Positions 10,321-21,646 of a stretch of DNA of 64,000 bases are shown here, in pieces. Every line of letters begins with the position of its first letter. Position 1 is the stretch's first letter. A model generated the notes under the pieces. That model ran no database searches. It was not told the origin of the DNA and saw only the letters and a program-made list of their open reading frames with translations. This DNA is from Citrobacter sp. Awk 4 (GTDB taxonomy: Bacteria > Pseudomonadota > Gammaproteobacteria > Enterobacterales > Enterobacteriaceae): contig NZ_JANEWG010000012.1 of assembly GCF_028069725.1 (NCBI RefSeq), forward strand, positions 43,324 to 107,323. Direction: 5' to 3'. The translations under genes were made by a program, and so were the position numbers.

Positions 10321-10350
10321 AAAACGGGCCGATGGGCCCGTTTCTTTTTT
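10321..10350 (+). terminator. Intrinsic terminator after ubiK
   Basis: AAACGGGCC-GAT-GGGCCCGTTT followed by CTTTTTT forms a strong hairpin. It also overlaps the glgS stop codon on the other strand, so it may act in both directions. Confidence 0.88.
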
Positions 10351-10552
10351 AGTGTTCGAGTTCTAATTTTTTTGCTCGTGTGGCCTGTTGGCAGTAAAGC
10401 GCGTAACGCTTGCAGAACCAACTACGGTGCTCCTCATCCATATTCCCGGTAACGGCACGGATATCGACAGGGCGACCTTCAGCCTGCATTCTGGCAAAAC
10501 TACGGGCCAGAAAATCGAAGTTGTTCAACGAATACACATTTTGGTTGTTCAT
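10349..10552 (-). CDS. glgS: Surface composition regulator GlgS (ScoR)
   Basis: The 67-aa protein matches E. coli GlgS through [29 protein letters not shown] and the LELEH end. GlgS was first linked to glycogen synthesis and later to negative control of motility and biofilm formation. ATG 10552 is favoured because GGAGG at 10561-10565 is spaced 8 bp from it; an ATG two codons upstream would be only 2 bp from the Shine-Dalgarno. In E. coli it is controlled by RpoS and cAMP-CRP; I saw no full CRP site here. Confidence 0.93.
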   Translation of the reverse strand: MNNQNVYSLNNFDFLARSFARMQAEGRPVDIRAVTGNMDEEHRSWFCKRYALYCQQATRAKKLELEH

Positions 10553-10724
10553 GAGCATACCCTCCAGTTAGCGAGTTTCTGATAAGGCCATATGCTTTTT
10601 CTGATTCCAGTATTCGCTTCTGGTCGCAACATCTTTATACATTATGTGCGCAAATCACCTGCCGGAAGTCACACATTTTCCAGGAAATGTAAAGGGGTAA
10701 GAGTAAATGATAACGGAACGCTTA

Positions 10725-10759
10725 TCAGGCCAGCATCGCGTAGAGGCTCACTGGCCTGA
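10725..10759. repeat. Inverted repeat downstream of hldE (REP-like or terminator)
   Basis: TCAGGCCAG and CTGGCCTGA form a perfect 9-bp inverted repeat around a 17-nt spacer, 30 bp beyond the hldE stop. The CTTATCAGGCC arm resembles REP elements, but there is no U-tract. The rest of the glgS-hldE gap (10559-10788) shows no gene. Confidence 0.5.
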
Positions 10760-10788
10760 CAAGGTGTTTGAACTTACTGGCGGATCAA

Positions 10789-12222
10789 TTACTTGTCACT
10801 GTCTTTCTGGATTTTTTTGATGATGTTGGTGGTTGAACAACCGTCTTCGAAGTTCAGCACCAACACTTCGCCACCGTTGGCCCAAACCTCTTCACTACCC
10901 GCAATCTGTTCCGGCTTGTAATCGCCGCCTTTCACCAGCAAATCCGGCAGTACGCCTGCAATCAGACGCTGCGGGGTATCTTCTTCAAAAGAGACCACCC
11001 AGTCGACGGATTCCAGCGCGCCCAATACGATCATGCGTTGTTCGAGCGGATTTACCGGGCGCGTTTCGCCTTTAAGACGTTTAGTGGAGGCATCACTGTT
11101 GACCGCCACAATCAGGCGGTCGCCCAGTTTGCGCGCATTCGCCAGATAAGAGACGTGTCCGGCATGCAGGATATCGAAGACGCCGTTGGTCATCACCACT
11201 TTCTCGCCACGCTTACGCGCGCTGGCAACGGCCTGTTTCAGCTCGTTTTCAGTCATCACGCCAAAGCCCGTATCGGCACGACCGCGTACAGCGTTTTCCA
11301 GCTCAATGGGTGAAACGGTGGATGTCCCCAGCTTACCAACGACCACGCCAGCCGCCGCGTTGGCGAAGTAACAGGCTTCTTCCAGCGATTTCCCTGACGC
11401 CAGCGTCGCCGCCAGCACGCCAATCACCGTATCACCGGCACCGGTGACGTCATACACTTCCTGCGCCTGCGTCGGCATATGCAGCGGCGCTTTACCCGGC
11501 TGCAACAACGTCATACCTTGCTCAGAACGTGTCACCAGCAGCGCAGAGAGATCGAAATCCGCAATCACTTTCATGCCGCGAGTGACAATCTCTTCTTCGC
11601 TTTTACACTTACCGGCCACCGCTTCAAATTCAGACAAATTCGGGGTCAGCAGCGTAGCACCACGGTAGCGTTCAAAATCGGTGCCTTTCGGGTCGATCAA
11701 TACCGGTACACCCGCTTTACGCGCCAGCGCGATCATCTGCTGAACGCTGGCCAGTGCGCCTTTTGCATAGTCAGAGAGTACCAGGGCGCCAATCGAACCC
11801 AGCGCCTGATTAATGCGCTCATGCAGCGGTTGCGGATCAACCCCCTCAAAGCCTTCTTCAAAATCCAGGCGAATCAGTTGCTGGTTGCGTGAAAGTACGC
11901 GCAGCTTGGTGATGGTAGGATGCGTCGGGACAGAAACAAAGTCGCATTTCACATTCACATCGGCCAGCGTTTTGCTGAGCGCGCGCGCGGCGTCATCAAT
12001 TCCGGTTAAACCGACCAGACGTGAATTGGCCCCCAGGGACGCAATGTTCATCGCCACGTTAGCCGCGCCGCCTGGACGTTCCTCAATGGTGTCCACTTTG
12101 ACAACGGGTACTGGCGCTTCCGGTGAAATACGGCTGGTTGGCCCGTACCAGTAGCGATCCAGCATCACGTCACCAACAACCATGACTCCTGCACGTTCAA
12201 ACTCTGGCAGCGTTACTTTCAT
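10789..12222 (-). CDS. hldE: Bifunctional heptose-7-phosphate kinase / heptose-1-phosphate adenylyltransferase
   Basis: HldE makes ADP-D-glycero-beta-D-manno-heptose for the LPS inner core: the N-terminal ribokinase-like domain (about residues 1-318, with [12 protein letters not shown] as the PfkB signature) phosphorylates heptose 7-phosphate at C1, and the C-terminal cytidylyltransferase-like domain (from about 344, [16 protein letters not shown]) transfers AMP. Length 477 aa equals E. coli HldE. It lies 47 bp downstream of glnE on the same strand. Confidence 0.97.
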   Translation of the reverse strand: MKVTLPEFERAGVMVVGDVMLDRYWYGPTSRISPEAPVPVVKVDTIEERPGGAANVAMNIASLGANSRLVGLTGIDDAARALSKTLADVNVKCDFVSVPTHPTITKLRVLSRNQQLIRLDFEEGFEGVDPQPLHERINQALGSIGALVLSDYAKGALASVQQMIALARKAGVPVLIDPKGTDFERYRGATLLTPNLSEFEAVAGKCKSEEEIVTRGMKVIADFDLSALLVTRSEQGMTLLQPGKAPLHMPTQAQEVYDVTGAGDTVIGVLAATLASGKSLEEACYFANAAAGVVVGKLGTSTVSPIELENAVRGRADTGFGVMTENELKQAVASARKRGEKVVMTNGVFDILHAGHVSYLANARKLGDRLIVAVNSDASTKRLKGETRPVNPLEQRMIVLGALESVDWVVSFEEDTPQRLIAGVLPDLLVKGGDYKPEQIAGSEEVWANGGEVLVLNFEDGCSTTNIIKKIQKDSDK

Positions 12223-12269
12223 TCCTGTCTCCTGAGAGATTCAAAATTTGCGCGCGATAATATCACACT

Positions 12270-15110
12270 TCACTCGGCAACCAGCCACTTCTGCCAGCTA
12301 GCCCGTACCTGTTCACGCTCTTTGCTAAAAGACGTCTGCGCCACGTGTCCCGGCAACTCTTGCAACGCCAGGTGGTGGAGTTCGTCACGCAACGTGGTGT
12401 AGGCCAGCGTCAACGCCTGTGCTTCCTGTTCTTCCATAATGTCGTTTTGCGCCAACAGTTCCAGGATACGCACGTTATCTGACCAACGCGTCAGCTTCGG
12501 TTTCTCATGCGCGTAGCGCAGCACCAGATATTGCGTAATAAACTCAATGTCGGTGATCCCGCCCTCGTCAGCTTTGATATCAAAGCGATCGCGATGCTTA
12601 TTCCCCAGATGCGCGCGCATCTTTTCACGCATTTCACGCACATCGGTTTGCAGCGTTTTGCCATCGCGAACGAGGGTCATGATCGTACGCCGCACGGCGT
12701 CAAACTGCGCAGTCAGTTGCGGGTCGCCATAGACCACACGCGCTCGCACCAGCGCCTGATGCTCCCACGTCCAGGCTTCGTTTTTCTGATAATCGGCGAA
12801 AGCTTCGGCTGAGGTCACTAACATTCCCGCCGCGCCGGACGGGCGTAATCGCGCATCGACCTCATACAAAATACCCGAAGAAGTACGGGTGCTGAACAGA
12901 TGCATAATCCGCTGCGACAAGCGCAGATAGAACTGTCTGCCGTCAATTTCTCGCTCGCCGTCGGTCATCACGTCCATCGGACAATCGTGAAGGAAAATCA
13001 AATCCAGATCGGAACTGTATCCCAATTCCCAACCGCCCAGCTTACCGTAACCGACCACGGCAAAACCTCGCCCCTGGCGCTCGCACAGATGCTTCGGCTG
13101 ACCGTAACGCGCCACCATTTGCGTCCACGCCTGTTGCACTACAGCGTCGATGATGGCTTCCGCCAGCCAGGTCAAGTGGTCGCTGACTTTCATCACCGGT
13201 AACGTGCCCGCAATATCCGCCGCCGCGATACGCAGCAATTGGGTTTGCTTAAACTGCCGCAACGCCTCCAGTTGCTGCTCTTCGTCATCTTCCGGCACAC
13301 GCAGCAGATACTGACGCAGCTCATCACGGTAAGCGTCTGTCGCGGTCGGTTGATACAGCGTGTTCGGGTCGAGCAGTTCGTCGAGCAACAGTGGGTAGCG
13401 CGCCAGTTGGCTGGCGATCATCGGGGAGGCAGCACAAAGCGAAATCAGATGTTTTAGCGCACCCGGGAATTCACTCAGTAATTCAAGGTACGTGGTGCGG
13501 GTCACAATGCCCACCAGCAGCGGCGTAATCCGCGACAGCGGTACAGAAGCGTCTTCACGGGAGCAGACGTCGCTGAGCAAATGCGGCATCAGATGATCGA
13601 GGACCTGACGGCCACGCGGGCCAATGGGGCGTTTATCCAGTTCTTTGCGAAAATCGGCAATCAGCGCTAACACGCGCCCCCGCCCTTCATCGGTAAGATG
13701 AGCGAGGACTGGCGTGGAATCATCTTCCTGTAGCGCATCCTGCCACAGTTCGCGCCACTGTTCAGACAACGACTCTTCCTGCGTCTCGGTTTCGTCATCG
13801 CCAATCAACTCATTAAACACCCGGCGCACATTCGCCATATGGCCGTCCAGCTCGTTGGTGAGCTGCGACCAGTCATCCGCATCCATTCCCCACGCCAGAC
13901 GCGCCCGATTCAGCTCATCCCCCGGTAGCGTCTGCGTTTGCTCATCATTGATACTTTGCAGCAGGTTTTCCAGGCGGCGCAGAAAGAGATAAGCGATGCG
14001 CAACTGTTCCGCGTCGTTCTCAGACAGCAGATGCAGCGCGGCAATCGCATTCAACGTGGGTAAAAGTGAACGTGACTGCAGTGAAGGTTCGCGACCGCCG
14101 CGAATGAGCTGGAACACCTGGACAATAAACTCGATTTCGCGAATGCCGCCCGCGCCGAGTTTGATATTGTCTTTCAGACCCCGGCGACGAACTTCACGGG
14201 CAATCATCCCCTTCATGTTTCGCAGCGACTGGATCACGCTGAAGTCGATATAGCGGCGGAAGACGAAAGGCCGCAGCATGGCCCGCAATTCGTCAACATA
14301 AACGCCATCGGTATCGCCCATGATCCGCGCTTTAACCATCGCATAGCGTTCCCAGTCACGGCCCTGCTCCTGGTAATAATCTTCCAGCGCAGCAAAACTC
14401 AACACCAGCGGGCCGCTATCGCCAAACGGACGCAGACGCATGTCCACACGGTAAACAAAACCATCCTGCGTGGGTTGGTCCAGCACCTTGATGAGTCGTT
14501 GTCCCATCCGCGTGAAGAACTGCGCGTTATCCAGCTCACGTCGTCCACCTTGTGTGGAACCGTGCTCCGGCCAGGCAAAAATCAGGTCGATATCGGAGGA
14601 GAAATTCAGCTCGCCGCCACCCAGTTTCCCCATTCCTAAAATCAGCAGCGGCTGCGGGACGCCGCTCTGATTGCAGGGGGTTCCCCACTCACGGCAACAG
14701 GCAGCGTACAGCCAGTCCCGCGCAGCGATGATCAGCGTTTCAGCCAGGTGGCTTAACTGCTGCAAAATACTCTCTTCTTCCACAAGCCGCAGCGCCTGCG
14801 CCCAGGCAATACGCACCATAATGCGACGGCGAAACACCCGGAGCTCGCGCATCAGCGCCGCTTCGTCAGCGACCTGCGCCAGCGCCTCCTGCAACCAGGC
14901 CGCATAATGTTGCCACTCATCGGCCTGCGGCGACGCGCTTTCCAGCTCAGCAAGCCATTCGGGATGCGCAATAACGCTGTCCCGAACAAAATCGCTGAAG
15001 GTAAGTACTGACTTCGCCTGAACACCCGGCGTTGCCTCTAAGATTGCGGCTGGCAGGTGCTCAACAACGGTCTGCCAGTACTGCTGTAAGGGGGAAGAGA
15101 GCGGCTTCAT
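12270..15110 (-). CDS. glnE: Bifunctional glutamine synthetase adenylyltransferase/deadenylase
   Basis: GlnE adenylylates and deadenylylates glutamine synthetase in response to PII. At 946 aa it is full length, with the two nucleotidyltransferase domains in order: [15 protein letters not shown] (N-terminal deadenylylase) and [16 protein letters not shown] (C-terminal adenylylase), separated by the regulatory region. It sits 21 bp downstream of ygiF and upstream of hldE, the conserved ygiF-glnE-hldE order. Confidence 0.97.
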   Translation of the reverse strand: MKPLSSPLQQYWQTVVEHLPAAILEATPGVQAKSVLTFSDFVRDSVIAHPEWLAELESASPQADEWQHYAAWLQEALAQVADEAALMRELRVFRRRIMVRIAWAQALRLVEEESILQQLSHLAETLIIAARDWLYAACCREWGTPCNQSGVPQPLLILGMGKLGGGELNFSSDIDLIFAWPEHGSTQGGRRELDNAQFFTRMGQRLIKVLDQPTQDGFVYRVDMRLRPFGDSGPLVLSFAALEDYYQEQGRDWERYAMVKARIMGDTDGVYVDELRAMLRPFVFRRYIDFSVIQSLRNMKGMIAREVRRRGLKDNIKLGAGGIREIEFIVQVFQLIRGGREPSLQSRSLLPTLNAIAALHLLSENDAEQLRIAYLFLRRLENLLQSINDEQTQTLPGDELNRARLAWGMDADDWSQLTNELDGHMANVRRVFNELIGDDETETQEESLSEQWRELWQDALQEDDSTPVLAHLTDEGRGRVLALIADFRKELDKRPIGPRGRQVLDHLMPHLLSDVCSREDASVPLSRITPLLVGIVTRTTYLELLSEFPGALKHLISLCAASPMIASQLARYPLLLDELLDPNTLYQPTATDAYRDELRQYLLRVPEDDEEQQLEALRQFKQTQLLRIAAADIAGTLPVMKVSDHLTWLAEAIIDAVVQQAWTQMVARYGQPKHLCERQGRGFAVVGYGKLGGWELGYSSDLDLIFLHDCPMDVMTDGEREIDGRQFYLRLSQRIMHLFSTRTSSGILYEVDARLRPSGAAGMLVTSAEAFADYQKNEAWTWEHQALVRARVVYGDPQLTAQFDAVRRTIMTLVRDGKTLQTDVREMREKMRAHLGNKHRDRFDIKADEGGITDIEFITQYLVLRYAHEKPKLTRWSDNVRILELLAQNDIMEEQEAQALTLAYTTLRDELHHLALQELPGHVAQTSFSKEREQVRASWQKWLVAE

Positions 15111-15131
15111 AAAAGACGTATCCTTGCCAGA

Positions 15132-16433
15132 TTATCGTTTTCCGCTGTGCAGCCAGAACGGTTCCTGAGAAATGGCTTCGTTGCGGAAATGTTCAATTTC
15201 AATGAATTGGCGGGTCACAATCGCATAGCGTAATCCCTGCCAGTTCGCCAGCCAGCTCTGCGCCGCATTGGCGTCGTAATAACCGGCCAGCAATAAGATG
15301 CTGTCAATGTTGCGGTTCAGGCGCGGAAGCTGATCGTTGTACTGATCGCCTAACGGCCGACCGAACACAGATTTCAGATCAGCGGCATGCCGTGAGAGGT
15401 GAGTATCCGCAAAGCGCTTAAATGAACCTGAAATTTTGTCCTGCGCTTTGGCATCCAGGAACGGCTGCCAGCCTTTGGTCACCAGCCATTCCGTCAACGC
15501 CAGTTTAGCCATCGCTGTTTGCGTACTGTAAACCGCCGTCACCGCTGAAACCGCAGAGGCGATCGTCGCTTCTGACTGGGTGAACAAATCACGTAAGTGA
15601 GCGCTTGCTTTACGCGGAACAATCCCGCCGAACAGCATGAGTGTGTGGCGAACCAGCCCCATCGCCGCCAGAACATCGGCTTTGGCCTTTTTCTCACCGC
15701 GAACCCACAACTCTTCATGGTATTGCCACTGTGACAGTGCTAACTCCAGCGCAGCCTCAAACCCCTGCTCAACGCTGGCTTTCGCTGGCACCTTCAAAAT
15801 TCCTGTCGCGTTGATTTCTCGCGGCGGGTTTCCCTGCGCCAGGTGGTAACCACGGGCCGCTTTGCTCAGGCTGCCCTGGCGTAATCCGGATTGGGAAACC
15901 AGCTGATTTGCCAGTTTCAGCACGCTGCGCATATCGCCTTTGAGCAGCTCAAGTTCCAGTTCGCAGATAGGCTCAGCGAACTCTCCCGCCTTCACATCCC
16001 CCAGATCGAGCGCGATTTCAATCTGGCTGCCTTCAACCTCAACCACCCATTTTTCACGATAAAAATCAGTGCGGAACAGCGGTTGCACTTGTGAAGCGAG
16101 ATCGGCCGGCATTTCGCCGTTTGGCCAGACTTCGGGAGGGAGTTTAGCGAGATCCAGCGTCGGTTCGGTCAGCGATACATTGTATTCCGGACGCTGGTGC
16201 AGCCCCCCTGTCACCCGGCCCGCGATTTTCATGGTCATTTCATAATGACCGTTCTCGCCCCGAATACGCAGCCCCATATCGTGACTGCGCAGCCAATTAT
16301 CTGATGTTTCGTAGTAAATATTCAGCAATTGACTGGGGGCATGATGCACCCCGCCTAACGTGTGCAGATGGTCGCGCAGTGCGTCTACCGCTTCGCGGTT
16401 GACGATAAACTTTAATTCGATTTCCTGAGCCAT
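15132..16433 (-). CDS. ygiF: Inorganic triphosphatase YgiF (CYTH-CHAD)
   Basis: The N-terminal CYTH domain begins EIELKFI (the ExExK-type signature) and hydrolyses tripolyphosphate in the E. coli homologue; the C-terminal half is a CHAD domain, helical and histidine-containing, that binds polyphosphate in this family. The 433-aa length matches E. coli. ATG 16433 (MAQEIELKF) was selected over an upstream in-frame start because CYTH proteins place ExExK directly at the N-terminus; the ribosome-binding site is weak. Confidence 0.94.
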   Translation of the reverse strand: MAQEIELKFIVNREAVDALRDHLHTLGGVHHAPSQLLNIYYETSDNWLRSHDMGLRIRGENGHYEMTMKIAGRVTGGLHQRPEYNVSLTEPTLDLAKLPPEVWPNGEMPADLASQVQPLFRTDFYREKWVVEVEGSQIEIALDLGDVKAGEFAEPICELELELLKGDMRSVLKLANQLVSQSGLRQGSLSKAARGYHLAQGNPPREINATGILKVPAKASVEQGFEAALELALSQWQYHEELWVRGEKKAKADVLAAMGLVRHTLMLFGGIVPRKASAHLRDLFTQSEATIASAVSAVTAVYSTQTAMAKLALTEWLVTKGWQPFLDAKAQDKISGSFKRFADTHLSRHAADLKSVFGRPLGDQYNDQLPRLNRNIDSILLLAGYYDANAAQSWLANWQGLRYAIVTRQFIEIEHFRNEAISQEPFWLHSGKR

Positions 16434-16674
16434 GGTCTTGTACTTATGGGTTATGTCACATATGGGAAGAATGACGGCGAACTTAATGCGTTCTTGTTTG
16501 TCAGTACATAGTATTTTGCGCCAAATAGCCATACAACGAGCAATTTGACGGGCGTAAAAGTTTGAAACAGTGGCATAGATGACACAGAAGATTCCGATTG
16601 ATGTCGAATACTTTGCGTAGAGACACTGATGCCACTACTATCGTTCCACTTTCTATGACAATAACGACAGCCTG

Positions 16675-17295
16675 ATGCCAAAATTACGCCTGATTGGATT
16701 AACTTTACTTGCACTTAGCGCCACTGCCGTCTCCCATGCTGAAGAAAAGCGCTATGTTTCTGACGAATTGAGCACCTGGGTCCGCAGCGGTCCGGGGGAC
16801 AACTACCGCCTCCTGGGTACGATAAACGCCGGCGAAGAAGTGACTCTCTTACAAACCGATGCCAATACTAATTACGCTCAGGTGAAAGACAGTACCGGTC
16901 GTACTGCCTGGATCCCGATGAAAGAGTTGAACAGCACCCCCAGCCTGCGTATTCGCGTACCGGATCTGGAAAACCAGGTCAAAACGCTGACCGATAAGCT
17001 CAACAATATTGATACGACCTGGAATCAGCGCACGTCCGACATGCAGCAAAAAGTGTCGCAGAGCGACAGCGTGATTAACGGGTTAAAAGAAGAGAACCAG
17101 AAGCTGAAAAACGAGCTGATTGTTGCGCAGAAGAAAGTCGATGCCGCCAGCGTGCAGCTTGATGACAAACAGCGCACCATTATCATGCAGTGGTTTATGT
17201 ATGGTGGCGGCGTACTGGGGCTCGGTCTGCTGCTCGGTCTCGTCCTGCCGCACATGATCCCAAGTCGTAAACGCAAAGACCGCTGGATGAACTAA
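16675..17295 (+). CDS. ygiM: YgiM, SH3-domain membrane-anchored protein
   Basis: This 206-aa protein (TIGR04211 family) has a signal peptide (MPKLRLIGLT...VSHA), a bacterial SH3 domain (about residues 23-90; STWVRSGPGDNYRLLGT), a coiled coil (about 95-165) and a C-terminal transmembrane helix with a basic end (GLLLGLVLPHMIPSRKRKDR). It is therefore probably anchored in the inner membrane with a periplasmic SH3/coiled-coil part. cca follows after 63 bp. Function is unknown. The 240-bp divergent gap from ygiF holds promoters but no gene that I can see. Confidence 0.92.
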   Translation: MPKLRLIGLTLLALSATAVSHAEEKRYVSDELSTWVRSGPGDNYRLLGTINAGEEVTLLQTDANTNYAQVKDSTGRTAWIPMKELNSTPSLRIRVPDLENQVKTLTDKLNNIDTTWNQRTSDMQQKVSQSDSVINGLKEENQKLKNELIVAQKKVDAASVQLDDKQRTIIMQWFMYGGGVLGLGLLLGLVLPHMIPSRKRKDRWMN

Positions 17296-17358
17296 ATCGC
17301 CTTCTCCACCACACTGACATATCATTGAGAGATGATGTTTTTCAGGAGAGGAAGTGGC

Positions 17359-18597
17359 GTGAAGATTTATCTGGTCGGTGGTGCTGTTCGGGACGCGTTG
17401 TTAGGGCTACCGGTTAAAGATAAAGATTGGGTGGTGGTTGGCGCCACGCCTCAGGAGATGCTTGACGCGGGCTACCAGCAGGTAGGCCGCGATTTTCCCG
17501 TCTTTCTTCACCCGCAAACACGTGAAGAATATGCGCTGGCGCGCACCGAGCGTAAATCGGGTTCGGGTTATACCGGTTTTACCTGTTATGCCGCCGCCGA
17601 CGTGACGCTGGAAGACGATTTGCAGCGCCGCGACCTGACGATCAACGCCCTTGCGCGTGACGACGACGGCCAGATCATCGACCCGTATCACGGCCGTCGC
17701 GATCTGGACAACCGCTTGCTGCGCCATGTCTCTCCCGCTTTCAGCGAAGATCCGCTGCGCGTCCTGCGCGTGGCGCGTTTTGCTGCCCGCTATGCTCACC
17801 TCAGCTTCCGTATTGCTGATGAAACCATGACGCTGATGCGTGAGATGACGGCTGCCGGTGAGCTGGAACACCTCACGCCGGAAAGGGTGTGGAAAGAGAC
17901 CGAAAATGCCCTGACCACCCGTAACCCGCAAGTCTTCTTCCAGGTTCTCCGTGACTGCGGCGCGTTGCGCGTACTGTTCCCCGAAATAGACGCTCTGTTT
18001 GGCGTCCCCGCCCCGGCAAAATGGCATCCGGAAATTGATACCGGGATCCACACGCTGATGACGCTGTCGATGGCCGCCATGCTCAGTCCGCAAGTCGATG
18101 TGCGCTTCGCCACGCTGTGTCACGATCTGGGGAAAGGGTTAACGCCAAAAGAGTTCTGGCCGCGTCATCATGGTCATGGTCCGGCGGGCGTTAAACTGGT
18201 GGAGCAGTTATGCCAGCGTTTACGCGTCCCCAATGACATTCGCGATTTAGCCAAACTGGTGGCGGAGTTCCACGATCTGATTCATACCTTCCCCATCTTG
18301 CAGCCAAAAACGATCGTTAAACTGTTCGATTCCATTGATGCCTGGCGAAAACCGCAACGGGTGGAACAAATCGCGCTGACCAGCGAAGCGGATGTTCGCG
18401 GGCGTACGGGCTTTGAAGCGTCGGACTATCCGCAAGGCCGCTGGTTACGAGAAGCCTGGCAGGTGGCACAGGCCGTACCGACCAAAGAGGTGGTTGAAGC
18501 AGGATTCAAAGGTCTGGCGATTCGAGAAGAGCTGACCCGACGCCGTATTGAAGCTGTGACGGACTGGAAAGCATTACGCTGCCCAAAGCCAGAATAA
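17359..18597 (+). CDS. cca: CCA-adding tRNA nucleotidyltransferase (multifunctional)
   Basis: Cca adds or repairs the 3' CCA of tRNAs. The protein is 412 aa with the class II nucleotidyltransferase head ([25 protein letters not shown]), the [10 protein letters not shown] motif, and a C-terminal HD domain (LCHDLGKG) that gives phosphatase/phosphodiesterase activity in the enterobacterial enzyme. The start is GTG 17359, as in E. coli; ORF extension to ATG 17332 adds nine unsupported codons. The stop is followed by a REP element. Confidence 0.96.
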   Translation: MKIYLVGGAVRDALLGLPVKDKDWVVVGATPQEMLDAGYQQVGRDFPVFLHPQTREEYALARTERKSGSGYTGFTCYAAADVTLEDDLQRRDLTINALARDDDGQIIDPYHGRRDLDNRLLRHVSPAFSEDPLRVLRVARFAARYAHLSFRIADETMTLMREMTAAGELEHLTPERVWKETENALTTRNPQVFFQVLRDCGALRVLFPEIDALFGVPAPAKWHPEIDTGIHTLMTLSMAAMLSPQVDVRFATLCHDLGKGLTPKEFWPRHHGHGPAGVKLVEQLCQRLRVPNDIRDLAKLVAEFHDLIHTFPILQPKTIVKLFDSIDAWRKPQRVEQIALTSEADVRGRTGFEASDYPQGRWLREAWQVAQAVPTKEVVEAGFKGLAIREELTRRRIEAVTDWKALRCPKPE

Positions 18598-18606
18598 TTG
18601 CCGGAA

Positions 18607-18642
18607 TTGCCGGATAGTCGCGTAAACGCCTTATCCGGCAAT
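18607..18642. repeat. REP element between cca and uppP
   Basis: TTGCCGGATAGTCGCGTAAA continuing CGCCTTATCCGGCAA is a typical palindromic REP unit, in the short space between two convergent genes. It may stabilise mRNA 3' ends or act as a gyrase/IHF-related site as known for the family. Confidence 0.85.
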
Positions 18643-18648
18643 CTGAAA

Positions 18649-19467
18649 TCAGAAGAACACAACGTAAACAGCCGCTGCCACGATAAAACGGTAAATCGCA
18701 AACGGAATGAACGAGATGCGTTTGATCAGCTGCAGGAAGGTCTTGATCGCCACCAGCGCGACGACAAAAGCGGTAGCAAAGCCGACGGCAAACATCGGGA
18801 TGTCGGCAAGCGTCAGGAACGACCAGCTTTTGTAGAGATCCAGCGCAGTGGCGCCCATCATCATCGGCACGGCCAGCAGGAAGGAGAATTCAGAGGCCGC
18901 ATAACGGCTCACGCCCATCAGCATACCACCGGAAATCGTGGCACCCGAGCGGGAAAAGCCCGGCCACAGCGCCAGACACTGGAAACAGCCGATCATAAAT
19001 GCCTGACGGTAGGTCATGTCGTCGAGACCCGGCGCGCGCGGCTCTTTCGGCTTCAGGCATTCCGCCGCAATCAGCAGCAAACCACCGACCACCAGCGCAT
19101 ACATCACGTTAACCGGGTTAAACAGCGATTTAATGGTGTCGTGGAATACCAGTCCCAGCACCACCGCAGGGATCATCCCCAACAGAATATGCCCCAGCGT
19201 CAGACGCCCTTTTCCAGTGCCTTCATGTGGTCGCTTGCCAAAGTGAATGCCGATCAGTCCGAATAAACGTCGCCAGAACATTACAACGACGGCCAGGATA
19301 GAACCCAGTTGGATCACCACTTCAAACGTCTTCGCGGTATCGCCTTCAAACCCCAACAAATGACCAACGATAATCATGTGCCCGGTACTGGAGACGGGCA
19401 AAAACTCCGTTAATCCTTCGACCACACCCAAAATTGCCGCTACCAGCAGCGAGTGCATATCGCTCAT
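18649..19467 (-). CDS. uppP: Undecaprenyl-diphosphatase (BacA/UppP)
   Basis: UppP dephosphorylates undecaprenyl pyrophosphate to recycle the lipid carrier for peptidoglycan synthesis; overexpression confers bacitracin resistance. The 272-aa integral membrane protein carries [18 protein letters not shown] and [13 protein letters not shown], the two BacA signature regions. ATG 19467 is preceded by GGGG at good spacing; the TTG one codon earlier is less likely. One residue shorter than E. coli because of a small change in the HFGKRPHEG loop. Confidence 0.96.
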   Translation of the reverse strand: MSDMHSLLVAAILGVVEGLTEFLPVSSTGHMIIVGHLLGFEGDTAKTFEVVIQLGSILAVVVMFWRRLFGLIGIHFGKRPHEGTGKGRLTLGHILLGMIPAVVLGLVFHDTIKSLFNPVNVMYALVVGGLLLIAAECLKPKEPRAPGLDDMTYRQAFMIGCFQCLALWPGFSRSGATISGGMLMGVSRYAASEFSFLLAVPMMMGATALDLYKSWSFLTLADIPMFAVGFATAFVVALVAIKTFLQLIKRISFIPFAIYRFIVAAAVYVVFF

Positions 19468-19558
19468 CAATAAACCCCTAAATGTAAAAAATTATGCAGC
19501 AAAAAATGGATCCTGCGTTCAGACCCATTTATAGCCAGTTGGTTTAAAAATTATAGAG

Positions 19559-19927
19559 TTAATTATTTTCTTTCAGATTATTGCCACGCTCAATGATTAC
19601 GCCAACATTCGCCGCACGCGCCACAGCGCCGGGTTTACTGAGTTTGATACGCACCCACGGAGAATTAAACCGCGCCAGCAGCAGATCGGCAACCTCTTCC
19701 GCCACCCGTTCAACCAGCGCAAAACGACTGCCTTCCACGTGATTGACAACCGTTTCGGCAATGTCTGCATAGCTTAGACAATCCGCCACATCATCGCTTT
19801 TGGCTGATTTTCGGTTGTCCCACGCCATTTCGATATCGAACACCAGTTTCTGTTCAATGGTCTGTTCCCAGTCGTAAACACCGATAGTGGTGATGACCGA
19901 AAGTTGCTCTATAAATACAATATCCAT
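19559..19927 (-). CDS. folB: Dihydroneopterin aldolase
   Basis: FolB cleaves 7,8-dihydroneopterin to 6-hydroxymethyl-dihydropterin and glycolaldehyde in folate synthesis, and epimerises it. The 122-aa product is nearly identical to the E. coli enzyme, with IGVYDWEQ, the DYADIAE-like YADIAETV segment and KLSKPGAV containing the catalytic lysine. Start at ATG 19927 (MDIVFIEQ) follows the family. Confidence 0.96.
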   Translation of the reverse strand: MDIVFIEQLSVITTIGVYDWEQTIEQKLVFDIEMAWDNRKSAKSDDVADCLSYADIAETVVNHVEGSRFALVERVAEEVADLLLARFNSPWVRIKLSKPGAVARAANVGVIIERGNNLKENN

Positions 19928-20033
19928 CACGACCTGCTCGCTTTTTGGCTAACCCGGATACCACTTCCGGCGAATTATGCGTATTATCCACAGAAGTAAC
20001 GTTTAACACGACATTTTCAAAACGGAACAGCTT

Positions 20034-20651
20034 ATGAGTGCAATCGCGCCTGGAATGATCCTCTTCGCGTACCTCTGCGGCTCAATTTCCAGCGCCATTC
20101 TGGTCTGCCGCATCGCTGGACTGCCCGACCCGCGTGAGAGCGGTTCCGGTAATCCGGGCGCGACCAATGTGTTAAGAATCGGTGGCAAGGGAGCGGCCGT
20201 AGCGGTACTGGTTTTCGACGTCCTCAAGGGCATGTTACCCGTCTGGGGCGCATACGCGTTAGGCGTCAGCCCTCTCTGGTTGGGATTGATTGCGATCGCG
20301 GCCTGTCTGGGGCATATCTGGCCGGTCTTCTTTGGTTTTAAAGGTGGCAAAGGCGTTGCTACTGCATTTGGCGCGATAGCGCCGATTGGTTGGGACTTAA
20401 CGGGTGTTATGGCGGGCACCTGGTTGCTGACCGTGCTGCTGAGTGGCTATTCGTCGCTCGGCGCTATTGTCAGCGCCCTGATCGCACCGTTTTATGTTTG
20501 GTGGTTTAAACCGCAGTTTACCCTTCCGGTCTCCTTGCTATCGTGCCTGATTTTGCTGCGCCACCATGACAACATCCAGCGGCTGTGGCGTCGTCAGGAA
20601 ACGAAGATCTGGACCAAACTAAAGAAAAAGAGCGAAAAAGATCCCGAGTGA
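20034..20651 (+). CDS. plsY: Glycerol-3-phosphate acyltransferase PlsY
   Basis: PlsY acylates glycerol 3-phosphate at the inner membrane, the first step of phospholipid synthesis. The 205-aa multi-pass protein carries the three PlsY motifs: [31 protein letters not shown] and the C-terminal RHHDNIQRL. Divergent from folB, as in E. coli. The 121 bp to ureD contain no recognisable terminator; a promoter for the urease operon is expected here but I cannot point to a convincing one. Confidence 0.96.
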   Translation: MSAIAPGMILFAYLCGSISSAILVCRIAGLPDPRESGSGNPGATNVLRIGGKGAAVAVLVFDVLKGMLPVWGAYALGVSPLWLGLIAIAACLGHIWPVFFGFKGGKGVATAFGAIAPIGWDLTGVMAGTWLLTVLLSGYSSLGAIVSALIAPFYVWWFKPQFTLPVSLLSCLILLRHHDNIQRLWRRQETKIWTKLKKKSEKDPE

Positions 20652-20772
20652 TCCTATTCGCTGCTTATCGTCAGCGCAGGCTGGCAGCCTTCATTGGGCC
20701 TGCCTGGCCGCTGCCCCTCTTTTCCATAAGCTTCTCATATGACCGTTTTGCCGGAGCGCTGAGGCATACTTT

Positions 20773-21636
20773 TTGCCATGCACACACCCTCATGCTGATA
20801 AGGGAAACGCTCTGGACACGGTTGCGCAAGAGACTCTCACTCGGGGCTGGCAGGCCAAACTGGATCTGCGGTTTACCCGTGCCGCGCACAAGACGGTACT
20901 TTTTTCAGCCCGCCATGTGGGTCCGCTGACGGTACAGCGTCCGTTTTATCCAGAAGATGACGTCTGCCATCTTTATTTACTCCATCCCCCAGGTGGGATA
21001 GTCGGCGGTGACGAGTTACACATATCCGTCGCTCTCGAAACAAACTGCCATGTACTCATCACCATGCCTGGCGCGGGAAAGTTTTATCGCAGCTGCGGCC
21101 CCCAGGCTCAGTTGCGTCAGGATTTTACGCTGGCCCCCAACGCCACGCTGGAGTGGCTACCGCAGGATACGATCCTCTTCCCCGGCGCAAATGCCAGTAT
21201 TCGTTCGGTATTTCATCTTACGTCAGAGAGCCGTCTGCTGGCCTGGGATCTACTTTGCCTCGGACGGCCTGTCCTGCAGGAGAGATTCAGCCACGGTGAA
21301 CTGCATAACCGACTTGAAGTGTGGTGCGACGGCGTTCCGCTGCTGATTGAACGACTGCATCTGGCTCATGGCGAGCTGTCAGCCATCGCAAATCAACCGT
21401 GGTGCGGCACCCTGCTGTGCTACCCGGCAACGGAAGCCATGCTGGACGGCACGCGCGAACGACTGACGCCTCTCGGCGGTTATGCAGGAGCGACGCTGGT
21501 CGACTCACTGCTGACGGTCCGTTTTCTCTCCGATGACAACCTCGTCGCGCAGCGCGTGATGCGTGATATCTGGCACTTTCTGCGCCCACTGCTGACGGAA
21601 AAACCACCCCACCTACCCCGTATCTGGCAAACCTAA
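20773..21636 (+). CDS. ureD: Urease accessory protein UreD
   Basis: UreD (UreH) forms the UreDFG complex that guides nickel and CO2 into apo-urease. The protein shows the family core [57 protein letters not shown] and the C-terminal LRPLLT. No ATG exists in frame upstream of the conserved region. TTG 20773 has GAGG eight bases upstream and gives 287 aa; a CTG at 20812 behind AAGGG would give 274 aa, close to Klebsiella UreD. The start is thus uncertain. First gene of a seven-gene operon. Confidence 0.9.
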   Translation: MPCTHPHADKGNALDTVAQETLTRGWQAKLDLRFTRAAHKTVLFSARHVGPLTVQRPFYPEDDVCHLYLLHPPGGIVGGDELHISVALETNCHVLITMPGAGKFYRSCGPQAQLRQDFTLAPNATLEWLPQDTILFPGANASIRSVFHLTSESRLLAWDLLCLGRPVLQERFSHGELHNRLEVWCDGVPLLIERLHLAHGELSAIANQPWCGTLLCYPATEAMLDGTRERLTPLGGYAGATLVDSLLTVRFLSDDNLVAQRVMRDIWHFLRPLLTEKPPHLPRIWQT

Positions 21637-21646
21637 GAGACTCACT

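Noticed and set aside
10620..10690. CRP site upstream of glgS
   Set aside because: TCACA and TGTGA-like half-sites occur but the spacing and second half do not fit the TGTGA-N6-TCACA consensus.
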